Made by a program: the position numbers and the translations under genes. Below the pieces are notes generated by a model. That model searched no databases. It saw nothing but the letters and a program-made list of their open reading frames with translations, and was not told where the DNA came from. This document shows, in pieces, positions 26,467 through 33,412 of a stretch of 42,550 nt of DNA. The first letter of the stretch is position 1; every line of letters begins with the position of its first letter. The stretch is from Bacteroidales bacterium (GTDB taxonomy: Bacteria > Bacteroidota > Bacteroidia > Bacteroidales > Bacteroidaceae): contig SUXO01000017.1 in the NCBI GenBank assembly GCA_015060885.1, forward strand, positions 1 to 42,550, read 5' to 3'.

Positions 26467-26494
26467 AAGAGAACCCTACGGTTCTCTTTTTTTT
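26467..26494 (+). terminator. Terminator hairpin of tandem unit 3 (type A)
   Basis: AAGAGAACC / GGTTCTCTT with loop CTAC and a T-run, the same stem as the tRNA terminator at 26012. The unit 2 hairpin (26313-26342) has a type B left arm and a type A right arm and pairs poorly. Confidence 0.85.
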
Positions 26495-27185
26495 ATGTGT
26501 AGGGCTTTGGCAACGCCTCCCTATCGCCACCCGCAGGGCGTGACTTCGGTTCAGTAGAAATTTAGTGTTGACAAGTTGATTTTTTAATAAGTTGTGTCAC
26601 CTCACGCAGCCCTTTGTGTAACGAATTATCTCCTGCAATGGTAATTCTCAAAAAAGGAACCGGCACCGTTAAAATCATAGTGTTTATCCGAGCATTTGCA
26701 GGAGAGAGTGCGAAAGCTCGTGCAAATGAGCGAGTGAAAGTTTACTTGCACGCAAAGCGAATGCAGCCGAGGTTGCGCGAAGCGAGAATGTTTGCCATAA
26801 GTTGACAATGCTTGCTGTTCGCATCCCGCACTACGTGCGACTAATTGCTGCAAGCATTGTCTATTAAATTACATTTAATTCCACAGCACCCTGCAAATGT
26901 GAGAAAGATAAACACGGCAAGGGAGGTTCGACTGAGGGTTCGCCTTTGGGCGACGTGAACAAAGAACCGAGCGACTGATTTTTCTCGCGTGCCGGGCGTT
27001 TGGTTCTTTGCGCGACAAAGAACATCAAAGATATATTTCCAATGAGAGAATAACCGACAAATAACACCGAGAAGTCAAAAGAAAGAATGTTTAGTATCGT
27101 ATATAGTGAGTGCCCACACCTTTTTGCTACTGAGTCGTGACTTCTCCACGCTACCTGCGACTAATGGCTGTCGGTGTTGTTGAAA
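26495..27185. other. Gene-free region with structured repeats
   Basis: I see no convincing gene in these 690 bases. They hold several inverted repeats: TCTCCTGCAA (26629-26638) with TTGCAGGAGA (26696-26705); CATTTGCA (26693-26700) with TGCAAATG (26722-26729); GACAATGCTTGC (26804-26815) with GCAAGCATTGTC (26850-26861); and AACACCGA (27063-27070) with TCGGTGTT (27171-27178). Two related short elements share a CTAC-x-TGCGACTAAT-x-GCTG motif at about 26831-26850 and 27151-27170. The stretch 26705-26800 is made of short repeats of the kind GCGAAAG, GCGAGTG and GCGAAGCGAG. Confidence 0.6.
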
Positions 27186-28133
27186 CTATTTCTTTATTGC
27201 TTTTCTCATTACAATGCTGACAATATATGAAACAGCAATCAATATTATTGTCGTAAGAACTATGGATATTTCCCTGTTACCGACCAACTTCATTACCGCA
27301 TATAAAGGCATATTATATAGGTGGAGTATATAAAGTTCTAATGTCAGTGTTCCAATAAACGATAGCACTATCCCCAATTTCACATGCAACAACTTATAAC
27401 ATATACTAAAAAACAACGGCATCGCAAACATAAAACCCAATATAATGCCATATGTTCCAAAAAGCAGAGCAACAAGAAATATTACCACGCCTGCAATAGC
27501 AGATAAGTTAAGATAGACTTTAATCTTCTTCTCATCGGCTCCACGAATATACATTTTATAAAGAATAACACCATATATAAATGTAGGTACTCTTTGATAA
27601 GACAAGGACAAGCGTGGGATTATACAAAAGTAATGCAATAAAGTTACGCAAATTATAGATGCTGCCAATAGCAAAAAGAGCCTCTTGATATTTAACCGAA
27701 ATAAGAAAGGAGTAAAAAGATAAAAAGTCAACAATGTGGGGATATACCACTCATAATAGTATATTCCAAATGGTTCGTTATGGAAGAACCACCAGCCTAA
27801 ACCACTGTAATACGTAAATACTTGAAATAAATTATGAGGATGATTTCGTTGAAGTATTATATTTATTACAAACATTAAAGTTATCAAAAACCACCATGTT
27901 GGTATAATTCTCTTTAACCTTCTAACAATAAAATCTTTATAATTATTATTCTTTTGTAGCGAAAAACAAAGGCCAAACGAACTTAACAGGATAAAGATAT
28001 CCACTCCCAAATAGCCAATTTTGCTTATTTGACATTGAAGGAAAGAATAATGAAAAGCTATAATCCACAAAATTGCGAGCCCCATAAACGCCGAGCGACC
28101 TTTTTGAATATTACCTAAATTTATAAAACCCAT
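27186..28133 (-). CDS. Membrane acyltransferase (acyltransferase 3 family), orphan
   Basis: A 315-residue polytopic membrane protein of the OafA/acyltransferase 3 group. It opens NIQKGRSAFMGLAILWIIAF, followed by HYSF with the family histidine, then GYLGVDIFILLSSFGL and FIVRRLKRIIPTWWF, both typical. About ten helices are visible, ending LTLELYILHLYNMPL and a basic tail. It should O-acylate a cell-surface glycan. Unlike the two related proteins in the polysaccharide locus it stands alone, is strongly AT-rich, and lies between the tRNA-linked repeat region and a divergent lipoprotein gene, which suggests a horizontally acquired cargo gene. Confidence 0.85.
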   Translation of the reverse strand: MGFINLGNIQKGRSAFMGLAILWIIAFHYSFLQCQISKIGYLGVDIFILLSSFGLCFSLQKNNNYKDFIVRRLKRIIPTWWFLITLMFVINIILQRNHPHNLFQVFTYYSGLGWWFFHNEPFGIYYYEWYIPTLLTFYLFTPFLFRLNIKRLFLLLAASIICVTLLHYFCIIPRLSLSYQRVPTFIYGVILYKMYIRGADEKKIKVYLNLSAIAGVVIFLVALLFGTYGIILGFMFAMPLFFSICYKLLHVKLGIVLSFIGTLTLELYILHLYNMPLYAVMKLVGNREISIVLTTIILIAVSYIVSIVMRKAIKK

Positions 28134-28154
28134 CTCTTTTTATATTTAATTATA

Positions 28155-28162
28155 CAAATGTA
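28155..28162 (-). promoter_or_regulatory. -7 element for the orphan acyltransferase
   Basis: The minus strand reads TACATTTG (TAnnTTTG), 22 nt ahead of ATG 28133. No clear -33 element is seen. Confidence 0.5.
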
Positions 28163-28207
28163 TGAATAACATCCCATTTTAGCATAGGAATAAAAATCTT
28201 TTTTAAC

Positions 28208-28215
28208 TAAATTTG
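28208..28215 (+). promoter_or_regulatory. -7 element for the DUF3472 lipoprotein gene
   Basis: TAAATTTG followed by C matches TAnnTTTG and lies 56 nt ahead of ATG 28271. No clear -33 element is seen. Confidence 0.5.
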
Positions 28216-28270
28216 CATTTATACATTGCAGATGAATATTTAAGCTATAAAATTATAATACTATTCACCT

Positions 28271-29560
28271 ATGAAAAAGAGAGGATTTTTACAATTTGCA
28301 GCAGCGATGCTGATTGGTTGGGCCACTGTATCGTGCGGAAGCGCACCATCGGATGCCCAAAATGAGAGCGTTGTCACCTTGTCGGGCAATGCATACATAA
28401 CATCGGAGTGCGCAGCATCTATCGATGAACGCAACAACTCTGTATGCAACTGGAACGACGAAAAAAGCGTGATAAGTTTCTATTTCAGGGCACAGCAGAG
28501 CGGCAAGATGAACGTTGCCCTGCAAGCAAAGGGACATTCACGCATTGAGGTTTCCTTGCTGGGCAAGGAGAAGAAGGTCACACTCGACAGCGACACACTT
28601 GCGTGCGTTGAGGTGGGCTCGTTCAAGGTGAAGAATCCCGGTTACATAAAGATGGACATCCGTGGTGTGAAGATAAACGAAGGCACCGATTTCGGTTCCA
28701 TTGCCGCCGTTCTTGTGGGTGGCGAGGTGAGCCCTGTCGTTTGTGTAGCACCCGACTTCGATACACACTTCGGCCGCCGCGGCCCGTCGGTTCACCTGGC
28801 TTACAGCCTGCCCAAAGAGGATATAGAGTGGTTCTACAATGAGGTTACCGTACCCGAGGAGGGCGACATCCCCAGCAGCTATTATATGGTTTGCGGGTTC
28901 GGCGAGGGCTACTTCGGAATGCAGAACAACACTCCCCACCCAAGAAGAGTACTCTTTTCGGTGTGGAGCCCCCACGAAACCGACAATGCTGCCGAAATAC
29001 CCGAAGAACAGCGTGTGGTACTCATTAAAAAGGGTGCCGATGTCACAGTCCAGGATTTTGGAAACGAAGGCGCAGGCGGACAGAGCTTTATGCACTACGA
29101 CTGGAAGGCCGGGGAGCGTTGCCGTTTCCTTATGGGAATAAAGCCCGACGGCAAAGGCAACACCGTTTACACAGCCTATTTCTTCGACAATGCCAAAGGG
29201 GAATGGTCGCTTGTTGCATCGTTCCGCCGCCCCAACATATCGACCTGGTACACCAATGCCCACTCCTTCTTGGAGAACTTCAACCCTGTAATGGGCTACA
29301 TAACCCGAAAGGCCTGCTACGGGAACCAGTGGGCACGCACCACCGATGGGCGTTGGCTCCCTGTAACCAAAGCACGTTTTACCTGTGATGGAACCGGCCG
29401 ACAAGAGATGCGTCTCGACTATACCGGCGGTGTGGAAGGCGAGGATTTCTTCCTATCGATGGGCGGTTTCTTCGATGAATATATGGCTGCCGACACCAAT
29501 TTCGACCGCACAGGCAACACAACCGAAGCCCCCGAAATCGACTTCTCGGCACTCGAATAG
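28271..29560 (+). CDS. DUF5077/DUF3472 domain lipoprotein
   Basis: A 429-residue exported lipoprotein: the signal peptide MKKRGFLQFAAAMLIG ends in the lipobox ATVSC, with lipidated C22. Residues about 40-155 look like the beta-sandwich DUF5077 domain (LSGNAYITSECAASIDERNN). Residues about 165-425 are DUF3472, with RRGPSVHLAYSLP, SSYYMVCGFGEGYFGMQNN, VLFSVWSP and FLSMGGFFDEY. Proteins of this kind are common in Bacteroidota and are thought to be involved in surface carbohydrate binding or turnover, but no activity is established that I can name. It is a single gene with its own promoter element, closed by a strong terminator facing the flavodiiron gene. Confidence 0.85.
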   Translation: MKKRGFLQFAAAMLIGWATVSCGSAPSDAQNESVVTLSGNAYITSECAASIDERNNSVCNWNDEKSVISFYFRAQQSGKMNVALQAKGHSRIEVSLLGKEKKVTLDSDTLACVEVGSFKVKNPGYIKMDIRGVKINEGTDFGSIAAVLVGGEVSPVVCVAPDFDTHFGRRGPSVHLAYSLPKEDIEWFYNEVTVPEEGDIPSSYYMVCGFGEGYFGMQNNTPHPRRVLFSVWSPHETDNAAEIPEEQRVVLIKKGADVTVQDFGNEGAGGQSFMHYDWKAGERCRFLMGIKPDGKGNTVYTAYFFDNAKGEWSLVASFRRPNISTWYTNAHSFLENFNPVMGYITRKACYGNQWARTTDGRWLPVTKARFTCDGTGRQEMRLDYTGGVEGEDFFLSMGGFFDEYMAADTNFDRTGNTTEAPEIDFSALE

Positions 29561-29604
29561 AAGAGGATTCGTTACACCCCGCCAATTTGCATCCAAAGCA
29601 CAAA

Positions 29605-29646
29605 CAGTACAACGCTACCGAGTAATTACTCGGTAGCGTTGTACTG
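29605..29646. terminator. Bidirectional intrinsic terminator
   Basis: A perfect 42-nt palindrome (21-nt arms starting CAGTACAACGC) lies between the convergent genes ending at 29560 (+) and 29662 (-). T-rich tails are short. Confidence 0.85.
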
Positions 29647-29661
29647 TTATATATTATTCCT

Positions 29662-30819
29662 TTATTTCAAAAGTTCACTTACCATCTGCTGCATAGCAGG
29701 GAGGTCGCTTTCCTTCATACGCGAGCGTATGGTAACCATAGGCTCAACAATATCTATGGCCTTCATTTCGCCAAGCAAGGCACGCATCACCCTGCCGGCC
29801 GAGGGAGCCCAGGAGCCGTTCTCCAAAAGCGCAACCTTACGACGCTGGAAGTTCTTGTTTTTGAGGTGGTGCAGGAAATCCTCCATAGGCGGGAAGAGGC
29901 CTGCGTCGTATGACGAGGAGCAGAGAACCATATGCGAGTAACGGAAAGCATCCTCAACAGCCTCGGCCAGGTCGCAACGCGAAAGGTCGGTTACAGCCAC
30001 TTTGGGGGCACCGGCATCGGCAAGCATCTGTGCAATTCTCTTTGCAGCAACTGCCGTACCGCCGTGAATGGTGGCATAGGCCACAAAGACACCGTCGGTT
30101 TCGGGTTCATATTTGCTCCAAGTGTCGTAGAGCCCCACATAATAAGCAAGGTTTTCTTTAAGCACGGGGCCGTGTAAGGGGCATATTATCTCAACAGGGA
30201 GGGCCGCAACCTTTTTCAGCAGTGCCTGCACCTGCACACCATACTTGCCGCATATGTTGAAATAGTAGCGGCGTGCCTCGCAAGCCCACTCCTCGTCGGC
30301 CGAGAGGGCACCGAACTTGCCGAAAGCATCGGCCGAAAAGAGCACCTTGTCGGTCGTGTCAAAGGTAACCATAACTTCGGGCCAGTGTACCATTGGGGCA
30401 AGCATAAACTGCAATGTGTGCTTTCCCAGCACAAGCGTGTCGCCCTCCTTCACAGCTACCGAGCGCGACGAATAATCGACACCCTCGAAGAACTGCGGCA
30501 TCATCTGCAACGCCTTGGCCGATGCGACTATCTGCATTGAAGGAAATTTTGCCATAGCATCGGCAATGAGCGATGCGTGGTCGGGCTCGGCGTGATGTAC
30601 AATGAGGTACGACGGCTCGCGCCCTGCAAGTGCCGCATCGACATTGCTCCACCACTCTTCGGCCATACGGCCGTCGGCAGTGTCGAGAATAGCAATCTTT
30701 TCATCCTCAATTATATACGAGTTATAAGCCATTCCATTAGGCACAATGTACTGGTTTTCAAAGAGGTCGAGCCCTATGTGGTCGACACCGATATATTTTA
30801 TGCTGTCAGTAATCTTCAT
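29662..30819 (-). CDS. Flavodiiron protein (FprA family A-type flavoprotein)
   Basis: A 385-residue cytoplasmic oxidoreductase that reduces O2 to water (or NO to N2O) and so protects anaerobes. The N-terminal metallo-beta-lactamase-like domain carries the di-iron ligands: H76-x-E78-x-D80-H81 in VHHAEPDHA, a His in PMVHWPEVMV, the Asp in FSADAFGKFG and a His in CPLHGPVLK. The C-terminal flavodoxin domain begins near residue 245 with VFVAYATIHGGTAVAAKRIA, the FMN phosphate loop, then VLCSSSYDAGLFPPM and LLENGSWAP. It has the two-domain form without rubredoxin. It starts 3 nt after the DUF4091 gene and ends the receptor operon, an unexpected partner. Confidence 0.93.
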   Translation of the reverse strand: MKITDSIKYIGVDHIGLDLFENQYIVPNGMAYNSYIIEDEKIAILDTADGRMAEEWWSNVDAALAGREPSYLIVHHAEPDHASLIADAMAKFPSMQIVASAKALQMMPQFFEGVDYSSRSVAVKEGDTLVLGKHTLQFMLAPMVHWPEVMVTFDTTDKVLFSADAFGKFGALSADEEWACEARRYYFNICGKYGVQVQALLKKVAALPVEIICPLHGPVLKENLAYYVGLYDTWSKYEPETDGVFVAYATIHGGTAVAAKRIAQMLADAGAPKVAVTDLSRCDLAEAVEDAFRYSHMVLCSSSYDAGLFPPMEDFLHHLKNKNFQRRKVALLENGSWAPSAGRVMRALLGEMKAIDIVEPMVTIRSRMKESDLPAMQQMVSELLK

Positions 30820-30822
30820 TTA

Positions 30823-32490
30823 TCAGAACTTGTTTAATGTTGTACGGAATTTGTTTACCATCGCCTCGCTGTTAGTTGATATCTTCTTTATGTTTATGCT
30901 CTCCAACAGCTTTTTAAGGTCCTTTTCGGTACTTTTATCACCCTTTGCAACAGCCTCGGCAAGCAGAATCTTATACTTCTCGAACTGCTGTATGCCCTGC
31001 ACAAGGCGTTCCCAACGTATGGAGCTTATGCTGTGGGGGTATATCACGTATGTATCGCCGGCGGGCCACGCTGTGAAACGGGAATCCTTTTCGGGTTCCA
31101 CGGTCCAGCTGTTGTAGGCCCAACGCAAGTAACCGTCGAGGTCTTTCGCAAGTGCTTCAAGAGCTATGAATTCGGCATCGGCAGGTGCAGTAAAGGTAAA
31201 GAGGTTGGGATATTCGGCCGAACAGCAGGTGTAGTAGGTCGATACCTTTCCCTCGCTGCGGCGACGTGCCAAAAGTTCCGGAGTGTAGGCACCGTAGGCA
31301 AATATATCGAGGCAATAGTCGGTTATGTCGGCCTCTATTTCGGGGTGATAGTTGCCCGCCATCGAAATCTTCATACCGGGCGCATATTTCTTTATAACGG
31401 CTATTGCCGCCTGCATCTGCTGCAAGCTGCGCTCGTCCATTGAGATAAATGTCCTGTCGAACCATCCCTGCTCCTTCAAGTGCTGCGCAAAGGCCTGCAA
31501 CATACCGCCCCAGAAGCGGTCGTAAGCTTCGTCACCGGGCGCGCACTGCATATACTTGTGGCTGTCGGTAGCCTGGTCGTAATAGCGGAACGACAGTTTC
31601 CAGGGTATCATAGAGAAACAGGTAATCTCCTTGGTTATACCGCAATCCATCATAAAACGCACCCAACGGTCGAAGATGGTAAAGTCGTAGTACCAGCAGC
31701 CGTCGGCCTTCTTCATCCAGGTTACCATACTGCCAAAGGGGTCGTATGTCTGCCCGTTCCAGGGGCGGTCTATGAGGGTTGCCGTGATAGCCTTCTGCCC
31801 TGCCGATGCGAGCTTGCGCATATAAGGAGCCATCTTGTGGAAGTGTTCGGCCGACCAGGGTTCCACGCCGTGTACTCGTGCTACGGCATAGGGATTCTGC
31901 CAGAAATCGAGATGGAATTTCCAATCCTTCGGTTCGGGCAGCACACGGTCGAGCACCTTCACCGTGTAGGTGTGTGTCGTTGTTACACCGCCTGCGGTTA
32001 TTGCAACCTCGCCTTTGTATCGCCCCGGCTTTGTACCGTGTGGTACGTTCACCGTGAGCCACAGGCCAAGCGACGACTCACCGCCAAGCACAACGGGATT
32101 GTCGGTTGTTATGCGGTCGGCCGACAGTTTCTCGCCATAGGCATCGACGGCGTGCTTCCCGCACCCTGTGAAACGGTCGGTAATGACACCCTGCACAAAA
32201 CCGCCTGTGACATTATGGGCAGCAATCGTATTCTTGCCACATTCGAGCGGCGCGAATGAGTACTCCACCGAAGCCTCGTCGGCAGCCTTGTTTGTAACCA
32301 AGAGCTGGAAGTTGACACGCTCGCCACGCCAGGCCACTGCATTGTTTACAGGAGTGGTCTTTATCACTGCACCACTCTCCAATGGGTAACGTGTATCGAT
32401 GTTTCCCCAACGCACTTTTACTTGTGCCGTTGCAAGCAATGCAAAAAGCACAAAAACCGAACTTGCTAAAACTTTCTTACACATAATCAT
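30823..32490 (-). CDS. DUF4091 glycoside-hydrolase-like exported protein
   Basis: A 555-residue protein with a signal peptide (KKVLASSVFVLFALLATAQ). The N-terminal beta domain, residues about 20-185, contains NAVAWRGERVNFQLLVTN. A TIM-barrel-like part follows, with KFHLDFWQNPYAVARVHGVE, WFDRTFISMDERSLQQM (possible catalytic acidic residues) and YLRWAYNSWTVEPEKDSRF, then a VIYPH segment. This matches the DUF4091/DUF6067 group, annotated as putative glycosidases. It would act in the periplasm or on the surface. ATG 32490 is preferred because it overlaps the TGA of the upstream gene (ATGA); a start two codons later would also work. Confidence 0.83.
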   Translation of the reverse strand: MIMCKKVLASSVFVLFALLATAQVKVRWGNIDTRYPLESGAVIKTTPVNNAVAWRGERVNFQLLVTNKAADEASVEYSFAPLECGKNTIAAHNVTGGFVQGVITDRFTGCGKHAVDAYGEKLSADRITTDNPVVLGGESSLGLWLTVNVPHGTKPGRYKGEVAITAGGVTTTHTYTVKVLDRVLPEPKDWKFHLDFWQNPYAVARVHGVEPWSAEHFHKMAPYMRKLASAGQKAITATLIDRPWNGQTYDPFGSMVTWMKKADGCWYYDFTIFDRWVRFMMDCGITKEITCFSMIPWKLSFRYYDQATDSHKYMQCAPGDEAYDRFWGGMLQAFAQHLKEQGWFDRTFISMDERSLQQMQAAIAVIKKYAPGMKISMAGNYHPEIEADITDYCLDIFAYGAYTPELLARRRSEGKVSTYYTCCSAEYPNLFTFTAPADAEFIALEALAKDLDGYLRWAYNSWTVEPEKDSRFTAWPAGDTYVIYPHSISSIRWERLVQGIQQFEKYKILLAEAVAKGDKSTEKDLKKLLESINIKKISTNSEAMVNKFRTTLNKF

Positions 32491-33401
32491 TTATTCAATA
32501 CTCCATTATACAAAAACTCTTTCCCGGCAACATAGGCTGCGAGGTTGTCGGCCATCCTTGCATTGAAAGTGAGCTTTGAAGTTCTCACATCGAACTCGCC
32601 TTCGGCCTTTGCAAAGGTGTAGTCGGCGGGATTTCCTATACTTATATGCGGCACCACATTCTCGCCCGAGAAGGTCATTATTCCGGCAACATTGGTGCAG
32701 GGAAGGCTGCACAGGGTTATGTCGAGTACAAGAGGCATTCTGTCGGAGAACTTAACACCAAGCATCTTCACATCCACGGTGCTTGCCTGCATATTCACTA
32801 CAACAATAAGGGAGGCAGGGGCCAAAGTGAAGTCACCCACCTGCAAAGCACCGGTAAAGCCATATTCCACACCGCCGGCAGAGGGTGGCGTTACCGTTCC
32901 ACCGCCTTCGTTTTCAACCTTGCCGGCAGTATATACAAACACCATACCTGCAACGTGGGCGGCAAGGTCGTCGGCCATCTGCGCAACGAATGTAATAGCC
33001 GATGCATCGGCATTTATCCAGCCTGTGAGCAACGCGAAGGTATAGTCACTGTTGGGCTTGCCGGCTATGAGGGGCACAATGTTCTCTGCTGCAAAGACAA
33101 GGCGGCCGTCGGCTTCGGTACAAGGTATGCCGTTCAAAGCAATATCGAGTGTCACAGGCATCTTGTCGGAGAATTTTACCCCTTTCATCAGAATGTCCAT
33201 ATACCCTGCGGCACTCTTGTTTATTTCAACCGAAACGGCAGCATCGGCAAGGGTAAAACTGCCCACCTGCAAGTCGCCCGAATAAGCAAAGGATTTCTCC
33301 TCCACTGCGGGCACGGGCAAGGTAACCTCATTGTCGTCGGCACAGGAGCCGAAGAAGAGTATTATGGCCAACAAAGGAAATATCGATAATATTTTTTTCA
33401 T
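32487..33401 (-). CDS. Lipoprotein with two tandem calycin-like domains
   Basis: A 304-residue lipoprotein: MKKILSIFPLLAIILFFGSC gives lipidated C20. Two homologous beta-barrel-type domains follow, about residues 35-160 and 175-304, joined by a Gly/Thr/Pro linker. The parallels are clear: YSGDLQVGSFTLADAAVSVE against FTGALQVGDFTLAPASLIVV, GVKFSDKMPVTLDI against GVKFSDRMPLVLDI, and ENIVPLIAGKPNSDYTFA against ENVVPHISIGNPADYTFA. This is the calycin-like pattern of Bacteroidetes lipoproteins that may bind hydrophobic small ligands. It lies 11 nt after the TonB receptor and overlaps DUF4091, so it is probably the receptor's surface-exposed ligand-binding partner. Confidence 0.8.
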   Translation of the reverse strand: MKKILSIFPLLAIILFFGSCADDNEVTLPVPAVEEKSFAYSGDLQVGSFTLADAAVSVEINKSAAGYMDILMKGVKFSDKMPVTLDIALNGIPCTEADGRLVFAAENIVPLIAGKPNSDYTFALLTGWINADASAITFVAQMADDLAAHVAGMVFVYTAGKVENEGGGTVTPPSAGGVEYGFTGALQVGDFTLAPASLIVVVNMQASTVDVKMLGVKFSDRMPLVLDITLCSLPCTNVAGIMTFSGENVVPHISIGNPADYTFAKAEGEFDVRTSKLTFNARMADNLAAYVAGKEFLYNGVLNK

Positions 33402-33412
33402 ATTTATTTGGT

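Larger units (their letters stand above)
26039..26494 (+). repeat. Three tandem ~152-bp units carrying the tRNA 3' end and a terminator
   Basis: Units at about 26039-26191, 26192-26342 and 26343-26494. Each contains, in order: a GTAGGGC(T/C)TT start; a hairpin with arms TGTTTGC and GCAAACA (26080-26086 / 26103-26109 in unit 1); a small hairpin GTCTC-TAC-GAGAC (26122-26134 in unit 1); TCAAGCCCTGGATGGCCCA, identical to the last 19 bases of the tRNA; and a terminator hairpin. The tRNA-end copies start 151, 153 and 151 bp apart (AAGCCC at 25991, 26142, 26295, 26446). Frames open through the units are considered accidental. Confidence 0.92.

Noticed and set aside
26039-26494. CRISPR array
   Set aside because: The repeats are about 152 bp, tandem and without unique spacers; nothing Cas-like is in the window.
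26000-26543. Overlapping open frames through the tRNA-linked repeats (for example 26000-26350 +, 26232-26543 +)
   Set aside because: They run through tRNA sequence and terminator hairpins, are themselves internally repeated and lack any protein-like start or domain. They are by-products of the tandem repeat.
31480-32259. Long plus-strand frame opposite the DUF4091 gene, and similar long antisense frames at 34541-35551 and 32646-33389
   Set aside because: They are antisense shadows of genes with clear domains and signal peptides; codon bias of the real strand opens the opposite frames.
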